The notes under the pieces: generated by a model
Told to the model about the DNA's origin: nothing
Seen by the model: only the letters and a program-made list of their open reading frames with translations
Database searches by the model: none
Position numbers and translations under genes: made by a program
Assembly: GCF_040869045.1 (NCBI RefSeq)
Contig: NC_090321.1
Location: forward strand, 180,763,596 to 180,827,595
Reading direction: 5' to 3'
From: Eurosta solidaginis
Taxonomy: Eukaryota; Arthropoda; Insecta; Diptera; Tephritidae
DNA length: 64,000 nucleotides
Part shown: in pieces, positions 40,135 through 52,191 of the stretch
Layout of the letters: every line of letters begins with the position of its first letter
Position numbering within the stretch: position 1 is the first letter of the stretch

Positions 40135-41815
40135 TACTGTTACCGAGTTTTAAACTATATTTCAGGTTTCAAGTCTCTAGATAACCAGGAAGTTAGTTAA
40201 AAATCGATTGCAAGATTCCCAATTTAAAACTAGTTTTCTCAATATCTCGATCCATGCGCCACCTAGTGGGTTTTTTTTTATAAAATATTGCATTGTCACC
40301 GAGTTCTGACTTACGGCCCAAGTTTCATGTCTAGCTCATCGGGAAGTTACTCGAAAATCGATCGCAAGATTCCCCCCGTTTTTAAAGGATTTACATTTAT
40401 CTTGACTAGCACGCCACCTAGCGGAATTTTGTTTTCTATAAGTTGTATTGTCACCAGGCCTCTAACTAAGTGCCAATTTCCAAGTCTCTAGGTGACCGGG
40501 AAGTTAGTTAAAGATGGATTGAAAGATTCCCAAATTAAAATTAGTTTTCTTACTATCTCGATCCGCATGCCACCTAGCGTAACTTTGTTTTCTATAAATT
40601 GTATTGTCACCTGGTCTCGAACTATGTGTTCAGTTACAAGTCTCTAGGTAACCGGGAAATTAGTTAAAAATAAATTGAAAGATTCCCAAAATTAAAATTA
40701 ATTTTCCTAATATCTCGATCCATGCGCTACCTAGCGGAATTTTTTTGACAAAATATTGCATTATCACAGGGTTCTGACTTACGGCACAAGTTTCATATCT
40801 CCAGCCCACCGGGAAGTTACTCAAAAATCGATTGCAAGATTCCCCTCGTTTTCAAGGATGTGTGGTTATCCCACTTAGCGCGGCACCTAGCGGAATTTTG
40901 TTTTCTGTAGATTGTATTGTCACCTTGTCTCGAAACATGTGCTAAGTTACAAGTCTCTAGGTAACCGGGAAATTAGTTAAAAATGGATTGAAAGATTCCC
41001 AAATTAAAATTACTTTTCTTAATGTCTCGATCCATGCGCCACCTAGCGGAATTTTGTTTTCTGTAAATTGTATTGTCACTGGGTCCCGAACTATGTGCTA
41101 AGTTACAAGTCTCTAGGTAACCGGGAAGTTCGTTAAAAATGGATTGAAAGATTCCCAAATTAACATTAATTTTCCTAATATCTCCATCCATGCGCCACCT
41201 AGCGGAATTTTTTTGGTAAAATATTGCATTGTCACCGGGTTCTGACTTACGGCCCAAGTTTCATATCTCCAGCTTACCGCGCAGTTACTCAAAAATCGAT
41301 TGCAAGGTTCCACTCGTTTTTCAAGGATTTGTAGTTATTTCACTTAGCGCTCCACCTAGCGGAATTTTGTTTTCTGTAAATTGTATTGTCACTGGGTCCC
41401 GAACTATGTGCTAAGTTACAAGTCTCTAGGTAACCGGGAAGTTCGTTAAAAATGGATTGAAAGATTCCCAAATTAACATTAATTTTCCTAATATCTCCAT
41501 CCATGCGCCACCTAGCGGAATTTTTTTGATCAAATATTGCATTGTCGACGGGTTCTGACTCACGGCCCAAATTTCAAGTCTCTATCTCACCGGGAGGTTA
41601 GGTTAGGTTAGGTTAGGTAACCTAGCTCACCGGGAAGTTACTTAAAAATCGATCGCAAGATTACCTGCGTTTTTTCAGGGATTTTCGTTTATCTCGATTC
41701 GTCTGCCACTTGGCGGCATTTTGTTTTCCACGAATCTTGTGTTGTAATGTCTCCCAGATTTGAACTATGTTCTAAGTAACAAGTGTCTAGCTCAACGGGA
41801 AGTTACCAAAAAAGC
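40135..41815. repeat. ~156-bp satellite array, about ten units, partly a 313-bp dimer
   Basis: ccacctagcgg (or variants) recurs at 40259, 40424, 40570, 40727, 40883, 41039, 41195, 41352, 41508 and 41706; the central spacings are 156-157 bp. Alternate units share extra features (gattcccctcgtttt versus gattcccaaatta), so the higher-order unit is about 313 bp. The stretches 41035-41250 and 41348-41565 are nearly identical, which points to a recent dimer duplication. Open frames in the array repeat the same meaningless peptide. Confidence 0.9.
41596..41625. repeat. (TTAGG)4 tract flanked by a 10-bp duplication
   Basis: ggttaggttaggttaggtta and the following ggtaacctag interrupt one satellite unit. 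ctcaccggga stands directly before (41586-41595) and after (41626-41635). Read on the minus strand it is (aacct)n, the tail repeat of the LOA elements in this window. Confidence 0.75.
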
Positions 41816-44800
41816 TTTTCCGTGGGTCAAAAATTCGTATGGAAATGAGGAGAGAAACATGAAAGGGACTTAATACAAAGGTAATAATAATAATAATAAG
41901 AAAGGAAATAAAAATAAAAATTAAAATTAAATAAAAAAGGACAAAAAAATATAACAAAAAGGAAAAGAAAAAAGAAGAAATAAATAATACATAGGAAATA
42001 AAGTAAAAAGAGAACCAGAAAAAAGACAACAAATATAAAAAGCAAAAATTAAGAAAAACAGCAGCAAAATAAAAAAAGCAAAAGATATATAGAAGGAAAA
42101 GGTATATAGAGGAAATAAAAATAGGAGGACATAAGTAAAATAAAGAGAAAAAAAGGAAAGTGAAAACTGAGAAAGGAAAAATAATACAGATGTAAATGCA
42201 AAACAAAAACAAAACTTAAAAAAATTTAATAAAAATAGTAAATATACGAAAACTTAAAAAAGTAATAGGAATAGGCTCGGCAAAGGCCCTATCTCGGAAA
42301 AATTTTGAAAAAATTTTATTAGAAAATGGACTATCTTAGAATTTATTTCAAAAACATCCTACCTGAGCATAAACTCAATACCTTTTGACGTTAGGAAGGG
42401 CGTTTTTGAAGCAAATCCTGAGAAAGGGGTATTATTTAACCGCATTTTTAAAGAGGGCCCTTTTGAAGTAGATTCTGAAACAGGGCGTTTTCAAAAGTTT
42501 TCTTAGATGTGGTTTTATTTTTTTTTTTTTTTTTTTTTTTGAAATGGCGGCAAATTTATTTTACTTAAGTATTATTCGATATGTAATTTTGAACAAAAAG
42601 TAACTGTATGAACTAAATATTTGAGGCTTCGCGATAAAAGGCCTCTAACTCGAATGCCGTTTTATTTACACGGCGAGCAGGTATAGTGGTTCGTGTGAGC
42701 TAGCTCTCTCATGGTGTGTACCGCGCAATTTCATAACTCAAAAAGTAATGCGAATATCAATCTCAGGGTTTCACCAATTTCTAGAATGAACTTTCTTTTG
42801 TAACAAATCGTTAAAAAATTATTATTTTTTTTTTCGAAAAAGGCTCCTGGCGTGCATTGCAGTCCTTACAACTGCCTCTAAGGTTGTCGACGAATGCACA
42901 AAAACAAGATTTTGTTGAGAAGACCTCGTGAGCATATTAGACATGACATTATGTAACAGACCGACTAAATTGCATGCAGGATGCTATATCAGCCTTTCTC
43001 TTAGCTGACAAAGTACACATAAGAGAAAACAAGTGCTACTGGAAACTTAAAAGTTTTCGCAACATTTTACTGACTACCTAAAGGGCGCGGCACAATTAAA
43101 TTTATCATATATATGCGTTTAACAAAAGCGTATGCATTCCAGTAACATCGCCACAATCAACCAAGATGTTACGTTTATAAATATGAAGGAACTTCATACT
43201 TGGCAATTGAATTTTATTTCACCTTGCCCATTCACATACAAAATTTCGCGAAGCACTGGTATAAAAATTCTCCCTATAAAACAAAAATAGTTGCTAACAT
43301 ATTTTGTGTCATATTCATTTGATACACTGCAGTTCTAATTGCGAAAAATATTAGAAAAGTTATCAACGAGAGGCAAAAATAATTTCACTTGCAAAGTGTA
43401 CCAGCACCCTTAGCCAAAGCAAATATCCAGTCCTACATCTTATGGTTTGCTTGCAACATTATTTGAGAGTTGGCTACCCTTTTCATATCAGATGGCGCCA
43501 GTGTCGCTCATTCTACCGTTCTCCATAAAAATACGTGCAATCTACTCATAATGCATAAGCTTGAGTTAAACTCGTCGATATGAAAAACTGATTATGTGAC
43601 GGAGCTATAAGAGAGGCAGGCCAGGCCAATGGACCACATATTAGCATTCAGCATGTTAAAATGCATATTCCTATCTAAGTATTGCCAAATGGAAACCTTT
43701 TTAATTGTGTGCAGGTATAGTTGAAAAAATATCCAGTTACACGAGAAGAAGCTTTTTGCATATTGCTTCAAAAGAGGTCACAAAAGCTTATGTTCAATAT
43801 TTGTGCAAATTGCAATTGCGCAAACATATGCAGTCTAAACTACAACAACCCTTCTTAGCCAAGTAAGGTAATCACATCATCCTCTTTGAATCAATTAGTT
43901 TCAATTAAGAAGTGCATACTGGTGATGTATGCAGATGTGAGATATGACACTTTGCAAATGACTTAGAGCGCACATACTTATACATGAAGAGAGTCAGAAA
44001 CACATGCATACATACATACGTATGTGTATTTCAATTTTCATACTTTCAACAGTTCATGGCCATAACTCTTAGAACTTTATTTAGCACTATGTCTGAGGTA
44101 AACTTTATTTTTTACTTGGCTATTTCAGTTGTTTCTTTGTTATTCTTGTATTTGTGATTTCGCATCAGTAGGTGATGCAGGTGTTAAGCGTGATTGACAA
44201 TTTTTTTTTTGCAAAAGGAGCGAATGAATATGAACACTTCGTCGGGTATCTTGCAAAGTGCGAAGAGTAAGTAAAATAAAAGGTAAGTAAAATAAAAATG
44301 TATCATAATGGTTTGATTGGATAATAACCCCAAAAAAATTGGTGAAACAAAAGTTTAAATATAAGAAACCTTTATATTTTTATGGGATTTTTTAGATAAT
44401 TTTTGGACTTTAACAACTCCGACAAATTTCGAAAAATTTGCTAATAAATATTTCGTCTCCTATAATTATAAAGAATAACTTTTAAATTATTTTACAATAG
44501 CGCCTTACTAAAACGTCCCCTCCATCAATTACTTAAATCATCTTTGTGACTTAATTTCTCATTTAGATCATATTTTTTCTGCGTCATTAGTCCGAAAGAA
44601 TCTCCTAGCTAGGTTTTTTTTTTCGAAAGGTCACACACCCCATTTATGATTATTTTTTAATCGCTTTAACTTTAAGTATATTGACCTGGATTGGTAATAT
44701 TGACTAAGTGAGTCTCCTTAACCTTTACCAATTAAATTTGATTTTATGGGTTCACTCAAGATCTGTTTGACCTTAACCAATAATATTTGTTATCACGCTC

Positions 44801-45252
44801 ACATAGACGGAGTTGTTATCCCGGGTTTGCTTTTCGTATTATTTCGGACTGATTCATAATACTTTCGGACCTATTTTAGGTATACTTGTGGATTATTTTG
44901 GAGTTTTTTATAATTTCAAGACGATTGCAAGGCAATTTCGGGATCAAGTAGAATTAATTTAGGGACCACTTTAGTTTTATTTCAGACTAGTTCGGGACTA
45001 TTTAACTAGGTATTATTTCGTTAATTTTTCGGGACTATTGCCGGGTCCTTTTGGTTCAACTACTTATTTTTAATCAGTTGGGGAGTGTTTTAAGGACCGG
45101 ATATGAACTATTTCGGTATTGCTTTAGATTCAAGTAAAACCCTCCCCTGGAACTAAAGAGGAGTTCTTGTTCTGTAAAACGATGAAAATTTCCATACATG
45201 TGGGTAAATTTTGGTAAATTTTTTTTATCGATTTCATCCCTTTTTATCGATT
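41816..45252. other. Long intron/intergenic stretch without a recognised gene
   Basis: 41850-42250 is A-rich on the plus strand (agaaaataaaaa-type), giving a false Phe-rich minus frame. 42280-42500 has loosely repeated cctgagaaagggg / tctgaaacagggcg blocks. 42525 holds a T run. 43000-44300 shows nothing. 44790-45060 is the degenerate tttcgggactattt repeat. NKAIN exon 1 was not found. Confidence 0.45.
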
Positions 45253-45316
45253 TCATCCCTTCCTGTTGTTGTTGTTGTTGTAGCAATGCTTCGCCCCGCC
45301 TAACAGCCGCGACCGA

Positions 45317-46252
45317 TCACAAATTGCCATCAATATCCTCTAACGGGAGTCCGAGGAAACTTGCCGTTTCAACAGGGGTGGACCATAAGGAAAGGGGTGT
45401 TAGAGGTGTTGGTTCCACATTACAATTAAAGAGATGGTTGGTGTCATGTTGGGACAAATTGCAAGCGGGGCATACATGTTGTATGTCGGGGTTGATTCTG
45501 GATAGGTAAGAGTTTAACCTGTTACAGTATCCAGAACGAAGTTGAACAAGAGTGACACGCGTTTCCCTGGGGAGTATGCGTTCCTCTTCCGCGAGTTTTG
45601 GATACTTTTCTTTAAGTACTGGATTCACCGGGCAATTCCCGGCATAAAGGTCCGACGCCTGTTTATGGAGTTCACCAAGGACCTGCTTGTGTTTTTTCGC
45701 TTCATACGGCTGGGTTCTCAGGTGCCGTATTTCCTCAAAATGCTTACGGAGATGACCCCTTAAGCCCCTAGGCGGTGCTGGTTCATCAATCAGATGTCTG
45801 GTGGGATGCTCAGGTTTCTGGGTATTCAACAGGAACTGTTTGGTCAGCATCTCATTTCTCTCCCTGATGGGAAGTATTCTCGCCTCATTATGCAGATGGT
45901 GTTCGGGGGACATAAGAAGACAGCCCGTGGCGATTCTGAGAGCAGTATTTTGGCAGGCCTGTAGTTTCTTCCAGTGGGTAATTTTTAGGCTTGGCGACCA
46001 TATGGGTGACGCGTAGCACGGAATCGGCTGGCTAATTGCTTTGTATGTAGTCATGAGCGTTTCTTTATCTTTTCCCCAGGTACTGCCAGCGAGGGATTTG
46101 AGGATTTTGTTACGGCTCTGAATTCTCGGAACAATTGCGGCTGCGTGCTCACCAAAATGTAGATCCTGATCAAACGTCACACCCAAGATTTCGGGGTGTA
46201 GGACAGTCGGTAGCGTAGTGCCATCGACGTGGATGTTCAAAATGGTCGACAT
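45317..46252 (-). pseudogene. Jockey/CR1-like LINE reverse transcriptase thumb and C-terminus
   Basis: 311 open codons: I-L-G-V-T-F-D-Q-D near 23, Y-A-S-P-I-W-S-P near 79, then R-L-N-S-Y-L-S-R-I, C-P-A-C ... H-D-T-N-H-L-F-N-C near 265 and the terminal L-P-L-E-D-I-D-G-N-L. The C-x2-C-x8-H-x4-H-x3-C-like cluster is typical of this LINE group. The natural stop precedes the (caa)n tail by about 50 nt. Confidence 0.83.
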
Positions 46253-46353
46253 TTGGGACGTCCATGTTGTAAATAAGGTCGCGGAAGATTTAGTCGGTGA
46301 TAATGCCAGGTTTGGCGAGGCGAAAAAACTGTAGAGATCAGGGAGGTAGCCGT

Positions 46354-47586
46354 TTATTTTATTGCATATCGCATCGATCTTGGGCCTGGGCCTGTGGCCA
46401 TTATTGTGCAGTCATCGGCGTAGGAAACGATTGTGACTCCTTCCGGTGGTGAAGGTAGCTTAGATATGTAGAAATTAAACAAAAGTGGGGATAGGACACC
46501 ACCCTGTGGCACCCCTTGTTTAATTCTCCTTGGTTTTGATGTTTCGTTTCTAAATTGCACCGATGCCTGCCGACCACCCAGATAATTTGCGGTCCACCCT
46601 TTAAGACATGGGGGAAGGGTACACCCTTCCAGGTCTTGCAGTAACGAGCCATGGTTGACCGTATCAAAAGCTTTTGATAAGTCTATCGCTACGAGTACTG
46701 TTCTATGGTGGGGGTATTGATTTAAACCGCAATATATCTGGGTGATAATGACATTTAGCGCGGTGGTAGTGCTATGGAATTTTCTGAAGCCATGCTGATG
46801 AGAGGCTAGCTGCAAATTTGCTTGGAAATAAGGGAGCAAAATGGCTTCAAGCGTCTTTGCTACTGGCGATAGGAGAGATATCGGACGATACGACTCACCT
46901 ATGTTAGCTAGTTTCCCAGGCTTTAGTAGCGGGACCACCTTGGCCATTTTCCATTTATCGGGTATGACAAAGGTGGAAAGAGACAGGTTGAAGACATGCT
47001 AAATATTTGAAACCCTCTTTCCCTAGGCTTTTAAGCATCGGCATGGCTATGCCGTCTGGGCCCACTGCTTTAGATGGTTTAGCGCGCCCAATGGCGTCCT
47101 CAACCTCTTTAGCGGTGATGGTGATTGGTGACGCGCTGAATTTGTGTTTATGTGCGTGTCTATTGGCTCTCCGTCTATCTTTGTCGACCGTAGGATGCAT
47201 TATATATTGTCGGCAGAAAGCGCTCACGCATTTTTTCGCATCCGACAGCACTTTTCGCCAAAGGCGATGGAAACTTTGTCTTTGTGCTTAGTCGGATTCG
47301 ATAGGGACTTTACGGTGGACCAAAGTTTGCCCACACCGGTAGAGAGGTTACAACCTCTTAGGTGCTCCTCCCATTTCGCCTGCTTGTGTTCGTCCACAAG
47401 CAATCTGATGCGTTGGTTTATATCCTTTATTTGGGGGTCGCCTGGATCAAGCTGTCTTATAAGGTCACGTTCTCTCGCTAAGTTTGTGGCCTCCGCCGGG
47501 AAGTGGGGCGGGATTTCGGGAATTCTCCCGGCGGGAATGAAACGCGCCGAGGCGGATTCAATGACCTTACGGAAGGCACGCTCCAC
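46354..47586 (-). pseudogene. Jockey/CR1-like LINE linker and reverse transcriptase
   Basis: Three overlapping frames: 47586-47224 (linker, W-S-T-V-K-S-L-S-N), 47251-46955 (A-V-G-P-D-G-I-A-M-P, start of the RT fingers) and 46947-46354 ([36 protein letters not shown]). The catalytic aspartates are present. The frame changes between pieces show small indels; the protein can no longer be made whole. Confidence 0.85.
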
Positions 47587-47641
47587 TTGGCGGGCATCAG
47601 TCGGGATAGGGAGGGCAGCAAAGCGGTTATCTGTAAAAGAT

Positions 47642-48388
47642 TTATATTCTTCCCACTTTCCTTTTTTGAAGATTATGAAAGTGCGTTTTTCGGTAACGAT
47701 GAAGTCGGCGGTACGCTCGAGCGATGGGCAGGTGGTCGGATGCCAATGTTACCATCGGCTGCCAGTTGACGCAGTTTACGAGTTCTGCGCTCACAATTGA
47801 GATATCTGGCGAACTGTGACAGCTTCCTACCATACGTGTGGGGGCGTCTCCGTTTATTGTGCAGAACGTTGTTTCTTCTATTTGATCCGCCAACATCTCA
47901 CCCCTACTGTCCGCCCGCAAGTTTGAATGCCATAGATCGTGATGGGCATTGAAATCGCCTAAGAAAATGCGATTGTTGTCAGTGAGTAAGGCTCTGATAT
48001 TAGGGCGGTATCCACTGGGGCAACAGGTGGCAGGAGGGATGTAGATGTTGGTGATTTCTAGGTTTGCATCGCCTGACCGGACAGATAGGCCTTGACGTCC
48101 TAAGACATTGTCCCTGCGGTCGATGGCAGGATCAAATATATAATATTGCACAGAGTGGTGTATGATAAACGCGAGGCCGTCTCCATTTCCGCTCTCGCGG
48201 TCTTTCCTGTGGACATTATACCCAGAGCAGGTCTGCAATGCAGATCTTGCTGTGAGTTTAGTCTCTTGAATCGCAGCAATGCGGATGTTGTGCCGCTTCA
48301 CGAAATCGACTATCTCCGTAATCTTTCCAGTTAGTCCATTACAGTTTAACTGCATAATTCTGAAGTGCATAAGGGGAGACGCCGCCAC
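47642..48388 (-). pseudogene. Jockey/CR1-like LINE endonuclease domain
   Basis: From ATG 48388: M-Q-L-N-C-N-G-L-T-G-K near 13, A-I-Q-E-T-K-L near 39, L-G-D-F-N-A-H-H-D near 142, S-P-D-I-S near 190 and S-D-H-L-P-I near 216, the full set of apurinic-endonuclease-like motifs used to nick target DNA. It lies in the same frame as the 2A/PHD part. The last ~25 residues are out of frame after about 47715. Confidence 0.82.
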
Positions 48389-48875
48389 TCTGGGGGTAAG
48401 TTACGGGTGACTACGCCTGGGTTGTGGAAGGCCAGGACGCAATTGCTGTTGTGGCTCTGGGACTGGGCGTCCTTGGGCAAGCATTGGGGTACCCGGATGA
48501 TTTGGGTTTGCGTCCTGGCAACATGGCGCGATGAAACCCGTCGGGGGGTTGCCGTCGCGGATACCAGTACATCTAGGAAAGTGGCACCACCCAAGGCAGG
48601 TACTGCATTTGGCTGATGTCGCAAACCTATATATTCTGTACTGGAAAACGGTGCAAACGGAGGTAGGGACTAAGAGTCTGTTTCCCTGACCTGCACGATT
48701 GCTGCCGGAAAAGAGGGGAGGAGAAGACGGGGGCAGGGGCTGATGCTCAGCGTTGCTACCGACTCTACTACGAAGGTAGTAGTTATGAGTGGTAGCAGCT
48801 GTTTGAGTTGTTGGCGCCGTGGGGTGCGAGCAGCAGCGGGTACTTGTTGTGGCTTGCTGAGCTGGGAGGTAGTGG

Positions 48876-48904
48876 AGGGGGGGGGGGGGGGGGGGGGAGG
48901 GGGG
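48876..48904. repeat. G homopolymer tract (plus strand)
   Basis: A run of about 20 G with one A near its right end, inside the linker of the LINE; on the coding strand this is poly-C encoding proline. Length may be affected by sequencing error. Confidence 0.85.
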
Positions 48905-48939
48905 CGCTTAGGCGTAGACTACGAGACGCCCTTGGGCGT

Positions 48940-49099
48940 TAACAGCAAGAGCCACAAACGATTTATAAAAGTTACGTGGACGTCGGGTTTTGGGATCAAG
49001 CCCAGAACAACCTGTCCGATGCAACCATCCCTTGCACGAGACACACTGAACAGAGTATGACCGTCCTAAAAAGATTCTTTTCCGGCAGATGCAGCAAAA
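48940..49099 (-). pseudogene. PHD-like zinc finger following the 2A-like leader
   Basis: Directly after the TAG, in the same frame, the minus strand reads C-C-I-C-R-K-R, then V-Q-C-V-S-C-K-G-W-L-H-R and C-S-G-L-D. The C-x2-C ... C-x2-C-x-G-W-x-H-x3-C pattern is that of a PHD/treble-clef finger, common in ORF1-like regions of CR1/Jockey-type LINEs. The TAG replaces what would be the residue before the first Cys. Downstream comes a Pro-rich linker whose codons include the poly-C/G run at about 48880-48898. Confidence 0.6.
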
Positions 49100-49297
49100 C
49101 TATTTCTCAGAACCGGGGTCATGAGACGGACCCGGATTGGATTCGATGCCTTCCCGGAGTAAAAGAATATGGAGCAGTCCTGCTGCAAGGAGCTGCTGGG
49201 AGGATGACAATTTGTGGGAGGGACGCAACAAATTAAATGGGGTCACACCGAAATGACAGTCCTTGGTCGGGAAAAATCCCGAGTCGCTCCGGTACAT
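49100..49297 (-). pseudogene. N-terminal leader with 2A-like motif
   Basis: ATG at 49297. 65 codons ending in TAG (49100-49102). Residues 36-48 are Leu-rich (L-L-A-A-G-L-L-H-I-L-L-L), followed by E-G-I-E-S-N-P-G-P at 49-57. This matches the 2A consensus D-x-E-x-N-P-G-P except Gly for Asp. 2A sequences make the ribosome skip the Gly-Pro bond, and 2A-like motifs occur near the N-termini of several LINE proteins, sometimes doubling as a signal peptide. Activity of the Gly variant is not known from the sequence. The same start is kept in the 200-bp mini-element at 37535. Confidence 0.65.
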
Positions 49298-49333
49298 AGA
49301 ACCGACTGCCTTGGGAAGCGCTCATCCCTTCCT

Positions 49334-52187
49334 CTCCCCCTTTGGTTCACAAAATACTCGCAACCGTACATTACTTATGTTTGATTTTTGCCTTGGGTAT
49401 AAAATAGTCCATTTCCTTTCAATCGCAGAAGTTTCTCTTACAAATATGCTAGCTTAGCGAACGTTAAGACTAACGGCAGAGTTCCGTTATAAGCTAGGCT
49501 AAAAATAATTTTTATTTTCATACATTTTAGAAACTCGAAACGTTTCTGGCACTGTGACTTTTACAATTTTCTATAAAAAAAATCATTTTCATATCTTTCT
49601 ATTTTTAAATTATAGCAACGCTTCTCGCTTCCACTCTGCCGTCAGCCTAAAGTATAAGATGTTTTAAAATCACTTTTGTGTCTATAAATTTCGCTACTTT
49701 TAAGAAGTGTAAATTGGGGAAGCATCGCACAATCACGAAAATTTTGATTCATATACCATACCCGCTCAAAGCTGTTTAATTGCTTTTCATTTACACGCTT
49801 TCATATTTCGCTGTCACACTTTTTTAAAAAACCACCAATAAATATTGCAACAGATTTAAAAGCGATTAAAAAGCAACTGTATGTAAGTAATACAACAAAC
49901 AGCCCATATTTTTCAACCCACAACAATTAATAACCGCATGCAGACATTGAAATAGCCACAAAATGCCATGCACCTGCCACAACAAACAGCATGCAACACA
50001 CACACACATACACATAATCCTTATACCATACAGCACAGAGCTAACAAATGGCGCGCATAGCAGCATTCAGAGTCTAATAACGAAACGCATTTTATGATTA
50101 AGTGGCTGGATGGTGGTGGGAGGATGAACGAAACGATCTGTACTTAAACATAATTGCAAAAAAATCAAGTAAAAGTTTTACACAGTTGCACTTTGGGACT
50201 CATTAAGAGCTACAACATTTGTAGAGCTTTCACTTGCATAGGTGTATTTGTAAAGAGCGCATTAAGGTTTGGTATGTGGTTACATAACGAGCGCGAAACG
50301 TTCCTTTTCACGTTTGATGCGTATCCTGCGTACACATTTGGGTCTTCTTGTGCCTTGCAAGGGTATTTCCACAGTTGTGGTGTTGAAATGACGCTGTTAG
50401 GTCTGTATAGCGTTGAGTAATGTAAATAAACCATGAATTTACAACTATACACTATATTTGCAAATGTATATGTGTATGTACATATGTCTGCATAGATGTG
50501 TTAACGCTTGTGTGCTGCTGTTGCACATGCTGCTGCGGCAGTTAACCCTGACCCAGCATTGGCAAAACTGCAAACATACATATGTACAAACATGCATACA
50601 TAATTACACATAAAGTTACATGCCACGTGATTGTGGTACAATGGAGCAAATACGTTATCGACCATTTCAATATTTATAGCAAATAGTACTTGATGTAGAA
50701 TGCATGGATCAAAGCGATTTTGAATATTTTCACGAAATTTATAGTTAGTAGCATTACCGACACCTCTACTAAATTTCAGAAATATATCTTTAATGAGTTT
50801 TGACAAAACGAAACCAAAAAAAAACCGAACGAAAAAAAAACAAAACAACACAAACTATGTAAGAGTCCGTTTTCTGGAAAAGAATTTCGTAAATACTAAT
50901 AATAACTTGTACAAACTCTGAAATTACACAAATATTTGCATTATTTCGGGTTATCGGTAGGAGTTATATACAATATACTTTAAATCCAGAAAGGAGATAG
51001 ATAGGTTGACACACTGTGCAACATTGCTTTTTTGCCAAGCGCATGTATTCTTTTCAGAAGCTTACATATTCCCTTTTCTCAAATGTGTGCCATTTGTAAT
51101 TGTGTATGCATGCAATGTAATTTTATGTTTTATGCTTTTGACTTTTGTAAATGAATATACTAGTTTATGTGCCATCTTATGTCCTTCATATAAAATGTCC
51201 CTTTATGGTTTCGAACAGTTTTCTGTTAGTTACTTCCTGTTGTCACATTAACAACTTCAACAGCTGAAAAGGTTGCAAAAGTGATTATTCGTTGTTGGAA
51301 CAACTAGAAAAGCGGTCATCGAAGAAAATAAAAATTTGTTGAAAAGGAAAATAAAAAAAAAACATTGTTAACTAGTGGTTGTTGTAGCTTTAATTTTAAA
51401 TAGCTTCACATTTAACACATTTACCGTCGCAGTTTACATGTTTTGAATGGACCATTTTATCTTTTATTATCTTATATATTATTTCTAATTGCTGTACAGA
51501 TCCCCATTTCGCTCTTATTTCCAATCCAAATCTATAAATAAAGTTTTGGTTGTAAAGATGGGGATTCGTGCTATTAGCGAGCTTTGGGCATTACGAGTCG
51601 TATTGCTTTTGTTTAGCTATATTTTATTAAAATAATTTGTTAAAAATAAACGATTGTGAGCACACAAAGAAATCTATTTGTACTATGGTACTAATGTGAA
51701 TATTTTATTAGAACTAACACTGTATTAGCGGCAGTTGTTAGCATTCGCCAGATGGCAGTGCAAGCGCATGTAATTTTATAGATGTTTGATTGATAGAACA
51801 ACTGATTTCTGTTGATATTTGATATGAGACTTTTATATTTGTTGCGCAAGATGCGCACGGGTCTGACTCTTTAAATATATAATACCAACACAAGCAATAT
51901 AAAAACAAACTTAGTTAAACAAAACAAACAAAGTAGAAAAGAAAACCAAAGTGAAAAAGCAAAACTAAGGCATAAAAAACTTAAAAACCAACAAAATTAA
52001 CTAAACTTACACAACGAGCAAAAAAAACAAAAACAAATAAAAAAAAAACAAAACAAAAATAATTAAAAAACAAGAGCAAAATCGGAATAACCAAAAAATA
52101 AAGAAACGAAAACCAAAACCTTGAAAATAGCACAAAAACTTGAGACTAAGAATGCTGTCATATAAACACTGTGGAGAAAATGAAAGA
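49334..52187. other. No gene recognised
   Basis: AT-rich DNA with (ca)n at 49990-50012, many tacata/catatg motifs, and an A-rich run 51890-52130 that gives false Phe-rich minus frames. No TE end or exon recognised. Confidence 0.5.
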
Positions 52188-52191
52188 ATAT

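Larger units (their letters stand above)
45265..49321 (-). mobile_element. Full-length Jockey/CR1-like LINE (minus), coding region broken
   Basis: Flanked by the 12-bp duplication tcatcccttcct (45253-45264 and 49322-49333). On the minus strand it starts gcgcttcccaaggcagtcgg and ends gctacaacaacaacaaca. Coding order: 2A-like and PHD-like N-terminus, Pro-rich linker with a homopolymer, endonuclease, reverse transcriptase with Y-A-D-D, C-terminal Cys/His cluster. Fragments occur at 34345, 37535, 54541 and 62890, so the family was prolific. The TSD is still perfect, so insertion is fairly recent, yet the frame has several shifts and stops. Confidence 0.87.

Noticed and set aside
40973..41570. Repeated 76-94-codon minus frames with the same peptide
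   Set aside because: They are the ~156-bp satellite units read in one frame, not a repeated protein domain.
41596..41625. Interstitial telomere (TTAGG) relic
   Set aside because: Flies lack TTAGG telomeres and the LOA tail (aacct)n in this window gives a nearer explanation.
41787..42212. 141-codon Phe/Leu-rich minus frame that looks like a multi-pass membrane protein
   Set aside because: The DNA is an A-rich tract (agaaaataaaaa-type); hydrophobic residues come from T-rich codons on the minus strand. No conserved motif.
49866..50066. Candidate NKAIN exon 1 (minus frame starting M-G-C)
   Set aside because: After M-G-C the residues (L-L-Y-Y-L-H) do not fit the NKAIN start and no splice donor ends a matching reading.
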